Made by a program: the position numbers and the translations under genes
The notes under the pieces: generated by a model
The model's database searches: none
What the model was told of the DNA's origin: nothing
Seen by the model: the letters and a program-made list of their open reading frames with translations, nothing else
In this document: positions 25,232 to 31,514 of the stretch, piece after piece
Layout of the letters: each line of letters opens with the position of its first letter
How positions within the stretch are numbered: the stretch's first letter is position 1
Assembly: GCA_051875715.1 (NCBI GenBank)
Contig: JBJEHD010000092.1
Coordinates: forward strand, 1 to 31,514
Direction of reading: 5' to 3'
Length of the DNA: 31,514 nt
Origin: DYCT01 sp051875715
GTDB taxonomy: Bacteria; Bacteroidota; Bacteroidia; Bacteroidales; Bacteroidaceae

Positions 25232-25783
25232 TTAAAGCGCCTCTTTCAGATAGTGCTCTATTTTCTTCACGGCATGGTGGTACGAGGCTTTCAGGGCCCC
25301 CACGCTGGTGCCGAACACCTCGGACATCTCCTGGTAGGGCATCTCCTGGAAATATCGCAGGTTGAACACCATCCGCTGTTTCTCCGGCAGGGTGAGTACG
25401 GCCTTCTGCAGCAGCAACTGGGCCCGGTCGCCTTCGAAGTACGGGTCGCTTTCCAGCCGTTCGGCCAGGGCGGATGTCTCTTCGTCGAGCGAGCACGTCT
25501 GTCCTGCCCGTTTCTTTTGCAGGAAGTTCAGGCATTCGTTCAGGGCGATGCGGTAGAGCCAGGTGGACAGTTTGGCCTCGGCACGGAAGTAGGGCAGGTT
25601 GAGCCATGCCTTCACGAAGGTTTCTTGCACGATGTCGTTGGCATCGTCGTGGCTGACGACCATGCGGCGTATTTGCCCGTAGAGTCGGGCGCCGTAGTGG
25701 TCGACCACTTGTGCGAAGGCCTCGCGGCTCCGCCCCGGGTCTTGCAGCCGGGCTGTCAGATCTTGCTCGTCGTTGGGTCTCAT
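25232..25783 (-). CDS. ECF-type RNA polymerase sigma factor
   Basis: A 183-residue sigma factor with region 2 (FAQVVDHYGARLYGQIRRMV, HDDANDIVQETFVKAW, FRAEAKLSTWLYRIALNECL) and region 4 (LTLPEKQRMVFNLRYFQEMPYQEMSEVFGTSVGALKASYHHAVKKI). Length and layout fit ECF sigma factors. Genes downstream encode a membrane anti-sigma-like protein and a small periplasmic protein, so it likely responds to an envelope signal. It starts 16 nt after the rnz stop, suggesting co-transcription. Confidence 0.93.
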   Translation of the reverse strand: MRPNDEQDLTARLQDPGRSREAFAQVVDHYGARLYGQIRRMVVSHDDANDIVQETFVKAWLNLPYFRAEAKLSTWLYRIALNECLNFLQKKRAGQTCSLDEETSALAERLESDPYFEGDRAQLLLQKAVLTLPEKQRMVFNLRYFQEMPYQEMSEVFGTSVGALKASYHHAVKKIEHYLKEAL

Positions 25784-25799
25784 GTCGGCGCGATGGGGG

Positions 25800-26714
25800 T
25801 TAGAGGGTGATGGTCCGGTTCTCTTCGGCCAGCAGGCAGGGGGCGAACACCTCCGAGGCCTCTTGCAGTAAGACCTGCTCGTCGTCGTTTCGGGCGGAGA
25901 AGTGTCCGATGACCAGCCGTCCCACCTGTGCGTGGCGGGCGATGTGTGCCGCCTGCCGGGCGGTGGAGTGGAAGGTCTCGCTCGCCCTGGCCTTGTCGGC
26001 TTCGGCAAAGGTGGCCTCGTGGTAGAGCAGGTCTACGCCCCGCAGTTGTTCCACCATCGCCTCGTGGTAGGCCGTGTCCGAGCAGTAGGCGTAGCGGCGC
26101 GCGGGGTCGGGCGGTGTCGTCAGCCGTTCGTTCGGGATGCGTTCGCCTTCGGGGGTGACGAAGTCCTCGCCCTCCTTGATGCGGTTCATCGCGTAGGACG
26201 GCACGTGGTAGAAGTCCGCCATGTCGCGCCTGATGTGGCGCAGTCCCTGCTTCTCGGAAAAGAGGAAGCCGCAGCAGGGCACCCGGTGTCGCAAGGGGAT
26301 GGTATGTACCGTCAGGCTGTTGTCCTCGTAGACGAGGTCGGCCCGTGTGGGGTCGATGTGGTGGAACACCACCCGGAAGGGGGAGGTTCGGCAGAAATAG
26401 TCCAACAGGGGTTCGACGAGGCGCTGCAGGTCGGCGTGGGCGTACAGGTGCAGGTCGGCGCGTCGGCCCAGCAGGGCCAGGGTGGAGATGAAGCCCGGGA
26501 GGCCCAGGCAGTGGTCGCCGTGCAGGTGCGAGATGAAGATGTGGTTGATTCGCATGAACCGCAGGTGCGAGCGTCGCAGTTGCAACTGTGTGCCTTCGCC
26601 GCAGTCCACCAGAAAGAGTTTCTCCCGTATGTTCACCACCTGTGCGGCAGACAGGTGTCGCGTGGTGGGCAGGGCGGCTCCGCATCCGAGTATGGTCACT
26701 TCAAATTTGTTCAT
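25800..26714 (-). CDS. rnz: Ribonuclease Z
   Basis: A 304-residue metallo-beta-lactamase-fold endonuclease that trims tRNA 3' ends. The zinc motif SHLHGDHCLGLPGF places ligands at His63, His65, Asp67 and His68. Further family motifs are FLVDCGEGTQLQL, YCSDTAYHE, LYHEATFAEAD, HSTARQAAHIA and LVIGHFSARNDDE. ATG 26714 gives the standard start MNKFEVTILGCGAALPTTRH. An in-frame ATG at 26831 lies within the rpsA terminator region and is unlikely. It is followed closely by the ECF sigma gene. Confidence 0.95.
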   Translation of the reverse strand: MNKFEVTILGCGAALPTTRHLSAAQVVNIREKLFLVDCGEGTQLQLRRSHLRFMRINHIFISHLHGDHCLGLPGFISTLALLGRRADLHLYAHADLQRLVEPLLDYFCRTSPFRVVFHHIDPTRADLVYEDNSLTVHTIPLRHRVPCCGFLFSEKQGLRHIRRDMADFYHVPSYAMNRIKEGEDFVTPEGERIPNERLTTPPDPARRYAYCSDTAYHEAMVEQLRGVDLLYHEATFAEADKARASETFHSTARQAAHIARHAQVGRLVIGHFSARNDDEQVLLQEASEVFAPCLLAEENRTITL

Positions 26715-26771
26715 GGGCAGGCGGTTGTATCGAGGTGCAACGATGGCTCGTTCTGTGCCGGCATCGGCCGG

Positions 26772-26829
26772 AAAAAGAGAGAGCGGACGTTCGTCTTGCT
26801 CTTTGGGGGTTAGACAAACATCCGCTCTC
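26772..26829 (-). terminator. Rho-independent terminator after rpsA
   Basis: GAGAGCGGA at 26779-26787 pairs with TCCGCTCTC at 26821-26829. After a 2-nt mismatch, TTCGTC near 26790-26795 pairs with GACAAA near 26813-26818, including a G-U. On the minus strand a TCTTTTT tract follows (plus A run 26772-26776). Confidence 0.8.
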
Positions 26830-26885
26830 AAGGTTTAACGAGGCTGTGCCGAATCTTTCGTCTTGGCGCGGCCTCTATGGAGTCT

Positions 26886-28673
26886 TTACTTCTTTTCTGC
26901 CTCCATTTGCTCCTTCAGGGCAGCCAGGGCGTCGATGTCGCCCAGAGTGGTCGAAGCCATCTGGTTCTGAATCATCGGCGTTTCTTCCTTCTTGCTGTTC
27001 TGCTTCTTGGCGCGCTTTTCGGCCTTTTCTTCAGCCTTGGCTACGTCTTCGAACACACGGCTGTGCGAAACGATGATGCGCTTCGAGTCCTTGTTGAACT
27101 CGATGACCTTGAATTGCAGTTTTTCGTCGAGACCGGCTTGTGTTCCGTCCTTCTTCACCAAGTGCTTCGGAGTAGCGAATCCTTCTACGCCATACGGCAG
27201 CGCCACCACGGCTCCCTTCTCCAGCATCTCTACAATCGTTCCTTCGTGGATGGAACCTACGGTGAAGATGGTTTCGAATACATCCCAAGGGTTCTCTTCC
27301 AACTGCTTGTGACCGAGGCTCAAGCGGCGGTTCTCCTTGTCGATTTCAAGTACGACTACATCAATGTCGGCACCGATTTGCGTGAATTCGCTGGGGTGTT
27401 TCACTTTCTTCGTCCAGGAGAGGTCGGAGATGTGAATCAAACCATCTACACCTTCTTCGATTTCTACGAATACGCCGAAGTTCGTGAAGTTGCGTACCTT
27501 GGCCACGTGTTTCGAGCCTACGGGGTATTTTTCTTCGATGGCTTCCCACGGGTCTTGCTTCAGCTGCTTGATGCCGAGCGACATCTTACGCTCTTCGCGG
27601 TCGAGCGTCAGGATGACGGCTTCCACCTCGTCGCCCACCTTCATGAAGTCCTGTGCGGAGCGCAGGTGCTGGCTCCACGACATTTCGCTGACGTGGATCA
27701 GACCTTCCACGCCCGGAGCGATTTCGATGAATGCGCCATAGTCTGCCATGACAACCACTCTTCCCTTCACGTGGTCGCCCACCTTGAGGTTGGGGTCGAG
27801 TGCGTCCCAGGGGTGCGGAGTGAGTTGCTTCAAGCCCAGGGCGATGCGTTTCTTTTCGTCGTCGAAGTCGAGGATAACCACGTTGAGTTTCTGGTCCAGT
27901 TCCACCACTTCCTTCGGGTCGCTGACGCGTCCCCACGAGAGGTCGGTGATGTGGATCAGTCCGTCTACGCCGCCCAGGTCGATGAACACGCCGTACGAGG
28001 TGATGTTCTTGACGGTACCTTCCAGTACCTGACCCTTCTCGAGTTTGCTGATGATTTCCTTCTTCTGCTGTTCGAGTTCGGCCTCGATGAGTGCCTTGTG
28101 CGAAACCACCACGTTTTTGAATTCCTGGTTGATTTTCACCACCTTGAATTCCATTGTCTTGCCTACGAACACGTCGTAGTCGCGGATGGGTTTCACGTCG
28201 ATTTGCGAACCCGGCAAGAATGCCTCGATGCCGAACACGTCGACAATCATGCCGCCCTTCGTACGGCACTTGATGTAGCCCTTGATGATTTCTTCGTTTT
28301 CCAGCGCCGCGTTGATGCGGTCCCACGAGCGTGTAGCGCGTGCTTTCTTATGCGAAAGAACCAGTTGTCCCTTCTTGTCTTCCTGGTTTTCGATGTATAC
28401 TTCCACCGTGTCGCCCACCTTGAGGTCGGGATTGTAGCGGAATTCGTTCAGGGGAATGATGCCGTCGGACTTGTATCCGATGTTGACCACTACCTCTCGT
28501 TTGTTCATGGCGATCACCGTTCCGTCCACTACTTCGCGGTCGTTCACCTTGTTGAGCGTATTGTCATACGCTTTTTCCATTTCTTCGTGGCTTTGGCCGC
28601 TCAGGGCCTCGCCGTTTTCATACGCATCCCAGTCGAACTCGGCCAGAGGTGCTACGTTTTTCAAATCTGCCAT
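26886..28673 (-). CDS. rpsA: 30S ribosomal protein S1
   Basis: A 595-residue protein with six S1 RNA-binding domains, starting roughly at residues 45, 130, 215, 300, 385 and 475. Recognisable repeats include VDGTVIAMNKREVVVNIGYKSDG, LEGTVKNITSYGVFIDLGGVDGLIHITDLSW, GAFIEIAPGVEGLIHVSEMSW and FGVFVEIEEGVDGLIHISDLSW. The lysine-rich C-terminus ends in ALKEQMEAEKK. It binds mRNA on the 30S subunit during initiation. It is monocistronic, with a canonical promoter and a terminator. The leader is about 65 nt, where S1 autoregulation could act, though no element is proven. Confidence 0.97.
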   Translation of the reverse strand: MADLKNVAPLAEFDWDAYENGEALSGQSHEEMEKAYDNTLNKVNDREVVDGTVIAMNKREVVVNIGYKSDGIIPLNEFRYNPDLKVGDTVEVYIENQEDKKGQLVLSHKKARATRSWDRINAALENEEIIKGYIKCRTKGGMIVDVFGIEAFLPGSQIDVKPIRDYDVFVGKTMEFKVVKINQEFKNVVVSHKALIEAELEQQKKEIISKLEKGQVLEGTVKNITSYGVFIDLGGVDGLIHITDLSWGRVSDPKEVVELDQKLNVVILDFDDEKKRIALGLKQLTPHPWDALDPNLKVGDHVKGRVVVMADYGAFIEIAPGVEGLIHVSEMSWSQHLRSAQDFMKVGDEVEAVILTLDREERKMSLGIKQLKQDPWEAIEEKYPVGSKHVAKVRNFTNFGVFVEIEEGVDGLIHISDLSWTKKVKHPSEFTQIGADIDVVVLEIDKENRRLSLGHKQLEENPWDVFETIFTVGSIHEGTIVEMLEKGAVVALPYGVEGFATPKHLVKKDGTQAGLDEKLQFKVIEFNKDSKRIIVSHSRVFEDVAKAEEKAEKRAKKQNSKKEETPMIQNQMASTTLGDIDALAALKEQMEAEKK

Positions 28674-28741
28674 TTAAAAAAGTTGGTTAATAAAAACAAT
28701 AAATTAAGTGAGACATTATGTTGATAATGCTAAATCGGGCG

Positions 28742-28772
28742 CAAAGGTAGCATTATTTTCTTGAGCGGCAAA
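28742..28772 (-). promoter_or_regulatory. Canonical Bacteroidetes promoter for rpsA
   Basis: Read on the minus strand, TTTG (28772-28769), 19 nt, then TACCTTTG (28749-28742). This is an exact fit to TTTG-N19-TAnnTTTG, about 70 nt upstream of the rpsA ATG. Confidence 0.8.
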
Positions 28773-28830
28773 ACAGATTGGGGAGTTTTGGGGAAAGAAA
28801 ACTTTTCTACAGGGGGCTCTCATGTTGTTT

Positions 28831-28941
28831 TAACCCAAATCGGTCATTAGCGTTATGATGATAACAACTTCTATTTTTGAACACAGATGCCAAAAAGAAA
28901 GTTTGTTTGCGCATAACGGCCTAATGACCGTTTTTGGTTTA
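28831..28941. repeat. Long intergenic inverted repeat (possible MITE-like or structured element)
   Basis: CGGTCATTAG plus CGTTATG (28841-28857) pairs with CATAACG, a 2-nt GC bulge and CTAATGACCG (28912-28930): 17 bp with one bulge around a 54-nt loop. Flanks AACCCAAA and TTTTTGGTTT extend the symmetry. The arms resemble the shorter hairpin at 8523-8567. It lies between the rpsA promoter and the terminator of the fimbrial gene and contains no ORF. No transposase or clear target-site duplication was seen. Confidence 0.6.
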
Positions 28942-28974
28942 AGATGCAATCGCCCTCATTGGGACTTGCTTTTC

Positions 28975-29017
28975 AGAAGAAAACATCCGCAACACCTGTT
29001 TATCGGCATTGCGGATG
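28975..29017 (-). terminator. Rho-independent terminator after the fimbrial lipoprotein gene
   Basis: CATCCGCAA (28984-28992) and TTGCGGATG (29009-29017) form a 9-bp perfect stem. On the minus strand it is followed by TTTTCTTCT. It is 98 nt past the stop. Between them is a small palindrome ACCTTA-G-TAAGGT (29075-29087). The remaining sequence to 29115 shows no gene. Confidence 0.7.
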
Positions 29018-29115
29018 GGTAATGCGTACTCTTTAGAATTTTAGCGGACAGTAGTAGATGCTTATTGATGTCGCACCTTAGTAAGGTTCGCGATTCGTGA
29101 TGACTGTGCGTTCTA

Positions 29116-31380
29116 TCATTCTTGTACAGGGCGAATTCCTTTTGCTGTAGTTCTTAAGCCTATGTGTGTAGAACCATTAAAATACTCATAACCGTATTTA
29201 TTATTTTGACTATATAATGCCCATACTGTATTTCCTGATGGAGTAGAAGTATGTGACATAGTAAATTGATTGGCCCAACCATGGCCTGTACCTGATTCTT
29301 TACCACCATTCAGAGGATATATTGCTCTATTATCACTACCTATTACATTATCACAATAAATGATGAGTGTTTGAGAAATAGCCCCTGTACCTTGACATTC
29401 TAAAAATTTATATTCAGGGATTCTCCATCCTGGAGGACAAGGATCAAAAAAACTTTTTTTTGTCTTTCCACCTTGGCGCTCAATATTCCATGTTGGATCA
29501 TTCCAAATATTATTTCTATACTCCTGATTATCTGCTATAAAATCCTCATTATTACCTTTTCCCCATCTTGTAGGATATATTATATGTTGGTATCTGTTAA
29601 ACATATAGGATTCATTCGTTATATTGAAACTACTAAAGGTATCTGTTTGAGAATTATACCTATAATTTTTTTCATAGCTATTTTGATATGGCAAATGCAT
29701 TCCGAAACGATAAAATAATCCATACGATTGATAATCTGTTCCTGAATTATCAAATGCTCCCAAAAACCTATCCATAATCCATTTGTTATGATAGATAGCG
29801 TTTTCATCATCCCAAAGCGTCCCCATATACCTATGAACTTCTCCATTTGTTACAGATGATTTATAACGTCCATCCCAGTTTTGATTCACACAATCGTCGG
29901 GATTGTAGTCAGTAATCCATAAATGCCAACTCCATGAATATTCTCGCTTTGTAGGGTCTGCAGCATTTGCTTGGTCTGTACGATACACACCCACGAGTAC
30001 ATTACCTTTTGCTCCTTTTTTAGGTTTAAAGCATAAAGGTTTCTGACCACGATATTTTGGTGACATTCTCCCTTCATTCCCTGTTCTGCCATTATCATCG
30101 TAAAACTCTATGAGTTGTTGGTCGGAAGATTGCCAAATAATATCTGCTGCCCATTCATTTTCACCAATAATGGTATATGCAGTGGAAGATGGAATATAAT
30201 TTCCTTCTTCTTCTTTTGTCCAAAATGTATTGATTCTCCATGCAACAGGAATTTTATACATTCTCTGTTCTTCTATTGGTAAAGGATTTACAATATAACT
30301 ATTTGCATCCGGTTCTTCTACAATACCACTCACATGATGTACTCTTGTATCAGCTTGTGGATTGCCCATGGATGTGAATTTTATCGGTAGCTGATAATGA
30401 TAGTTAGGCGTAATGTTATAATCGTTTATCCAGTTATCTCCCAAATAGAAACGGTAGCGTGTATAGGTGCTACCATCCTCACTTACGCCATACATTTCTA
30501 TAAACGTAGCATAATCGGGCGCAAAGTCGCCCTTTCTTTTTTCGCTGTCACATGAAGATGTTCCCATCAGATGGCATGGCAAATAGTAAGTCAGTTTTAT
30601 ATCGCCTTCTCCCGGACGTACTTCAAATTCGTCTATGGGATAATCGAAGGTGGTAAACTTATTATGGGCAGGATAGGGTGCTGTAAGTGCGGTTGGATTT
30701 TTATCCTCAAGCAGATGATAAAAATAATCAATCTTGGTGGGAACCGATTTTACTTGTGCTGTTTTGAGAATCACGCCCGAGGTGGAAGGATTGGTGATGG
30801 TAAGGGTAAACTTGGCCACATTTCTGTATAGTTCAACGGAGAGCGAAGAAGTGTTCTTGTTGATGGTGGTATATCCGTTCATCAACAAATCGTAGCCTGT
30901 CCCATTCTCTTTATAGGAATCCTCAAATTTCTCAAACTTTTGGTATTTCCCCATCAGTTTATCCAATGTTGTTGCTTCGGCAAAAGTGATGTCGGCTAAT
31001 TCGTTGTGAGAATTGGCAAGCACAACAATGGTATATTCCACATTGTCTTCTGTAGGCAGCATGATAGGGATTGTCTGTCCGCTTTCACCTGGCTCGTATT
31101 CGTAATATTTAGGGTCGACCAGACGGTTTCCATTCTGGTCAAATTGGAAAATCACAAAGTCTTTTACTTGATAACCGACGCTGTTTCCTTCCTCAACCGG
31201 CACGCTCACTGCACGGGTCCCGCTACGGGTTTCTGGAACTGCTTTCAAGAAAAGTGATACTTTGTGATTGCCCTGCCAAGAAGAATCTTGTAGGTCTATA
31301 GGTTGTTCGTCGCTACAGGCAGTGAATGCAGCGAAAAAAAGTATGACAGCATACGTAATACGGAAAAGCTTGCCGTTCAT
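29116..31380 (-). CDS. Fimbrial tip-like lipoprotein (FimB/Mfa2-like N-terminus, FISUMP/DUF4906-like C-terminus)
   Basis: A 754-residue lipoprotein with a signal ending in AAFTACSDEQ (lipobox Cys). The N-terminal half has Bacteroidetes fimbrillin hallmarks: KDFVIFQFDQNGNRLV, YTIVVLANSHNELAD, VELYRNVAKFTLTI, then YYLPCHLMG. The C-terminal part carries FFDPCPPGWRIPEYKFLEC and ends in TAKGIRPVQE, as in FISUMP/DUF4906-type fimbrial tip or adhesin proteins. It likely sits at the tip or anchor of a surface fimbria. The DNA is visibly AT-rich compared with the rest of the window, suggesting horizontal acquisition. ATG 31380 is 4 nt after the preceding gene's stop; 31404 in frame is an alternative that would overlap it. 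Confidence 0.8.
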   Translation of the reverse strand: MNGKLFRITYAVILFFAAFTACSDEQPIDLQDSSWQGNHKVSLFLKAVPETRSGTRAVSVPVEEGNSVGYQVKDFVIFQFDQNGNRLVDPKYYEYEPGESGQTIPIMLPTEDNVEYTIVVLANSHNELADITFAEATTLDKLMGKYQKFEKFEDSYKENGTGYDLLMNGYTTINKNTSSLSVELYRNVAKFTLTITNPSTSGVILKTAQVKSVPTKIDYFYHLLEDKNPTALTAPYPAHNKFTTFDYPIDEFEVRPGEGDIKLTYYLPCHLMGTSSCDSEKRKGDFAPDYATFIEMYGVSEDGSTYTRYRFYLGDNWINDYNITPNYHYQLPIKFTSMGNPQADTRVHHVSGIVEEPDANSYIVNPLPIEEQRMYKIPVAWRINTFWTKEEEGNYIPSSTAYTIIGENEWAADIIWQSSDQQLIEFYDDNGRTGNEGRMSPKYRGQKPLCFKPKKGAKGNVLVGVYRTDQANAADPTKREYSWSWHLWITDYNPDDCVNQNWDGRYKSSVTNGEVHRYMGTLWDDENAIYHNKWIMDRFLGAFDNSGTDYQSYGLFYRFGMHLPYQNSYEKNYRYNSQTDTFSSFNITNESYMFNRYQHIIYPTRWGKGNNEDFIADNQEYRNNIWNDPTWNIERQGGKTKKSFFDPCPPGWRIPEYKFLECQGTGAISQTLIIYCDNVIGSDNRAIYPLNGGKESGTGHGWANQFTMSHTSTPSGNTVWALYSQNNKYGYEYFNGSTHIGLRTTAKGIRPVQE

Positions 31381-31384
31381 TGTT

Positions 31385-31514
31385 TTATATTTCTTGTTCC
31401 TCATTATTGCTTGGGTTTTTCCAGTCGTTAATCGTAAATGTTCCAATATGGATTGTTTTATCAGATCCGCCAATGTCAACCATGCCGTTGTCGGCTGGGT
31501 TGCTCCAGTTGTTG
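31385..31514 (-). CDS. Fimbrillin-family-like protein, C-terminal end only
   Basis: The minus strand is open from the right edge and encodes 42 residues ending TIHIGTFTINDWKNPSN and then NEEQEI before the TAA at 31387-31385. The ...GTFTI.DW.. ending is typical of Bacteroidetes fimbrillin-type subunits. Most of the gene lies beyond the window. It is immediately upstream of, and probably co-transcribed with, the tip-like lipoprotein gene. Too short for a firm family call. Confidence 0.6.
   Translation of the reverse strand, partial: NNWSNPADNGMVDIGGSDKTIHIGTFTINDWKNPSNNEEQEI

Noticed and set aside
24970..25607. A longer reading frame that would extend the anti-sigma protein upstream through the glutamine-rich stretch
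   Set aside because: The extension runs out of frame through the sigma factor gene; the ATG at 25172 gives the normal family N-terminus.
29116..31514. The AT-rich region as prophage or IS
   Set aside because: No integrase, transposase or phage structural motif is visible. The proteins fit fimbrial subunits.

Overview
This window looks like a chromosomal segment of a Bacteroidales bacterium, probably Bacteroidaceae or a close relative. Several things point there: TAnnTTTG promoters (twice with a TTTG box 19 nt upstream), the coaX-outer membrane protein-TPR-lptC-CBS gene order, a 1096-residue SecA with a C-terminal zinc motif, an S1 protein with six S1 domains, a BspA-type leucine-rich repeat protein and fimbrillin-type genes at the right edge. 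Most of the window is clearly GC-rich housekeeping DNA. The last ~2.4 kb (from about 29.1 kb) is visibly AT-rich and looks acquired.

Layout, left to right. (1) 1-6000, minus strand: the recJ-recQ-TPR operon with overlapping or closely spaced genes, and folC upstream. (2) 6088-7416, plus: a PIN-PhoH ATPase with a strong terminator. (3) 7548-9001: a secreted leucine-rich repeat protein with its own promoter. Upstream of it is a gene-poor stretch holding an orphan C-terminal tail of a lost surface protein and a striking array of three 19-bp palindromes at an exact 23-bp period. (4) 9002-16558, minus: an envelope-biogenesis block made of a PpiD-like periplasmic chaperone and a tightly packed operon coaX-OMP-TPR-lptC-CBS/CorC protein. 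lptC has a terminator-like hairpin inside its coding sequence. (5) 16648-24334, plus: a DUF4105 membrane protein translationally coupled to a phosphatase-family protein whose catalytic residues are nearly all lost, then secA, a lipoprotein and a small acidic protein. (6) 24349-26714, minus: rnz, an ECF sigma factor, its anti-sigma factor and a small periplasmic Spy-like protein. (7) 26886-28673, minus: rpsA with a canonical promoter and terminator. (8) 29116-31514, minus: an AT-rich fimbrial locus with a tip-like lipoprotein and the end of a fimbrillin-like gene.

No tRNA, rRNA, CRISPR array, integrase or transposase was seen. The items most worth a second look are the phosphatase-fold pseudoenzyme, the palindrome array beside the orphan tail, the terminator-like hairpin inside lptC, the cysteine ladder in the leucine-rich repeat protein, and two related hairpin elements in the two longest intergenic regions. 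All calls rest on reading the sequence and on remembered family motifs. No database search was run.
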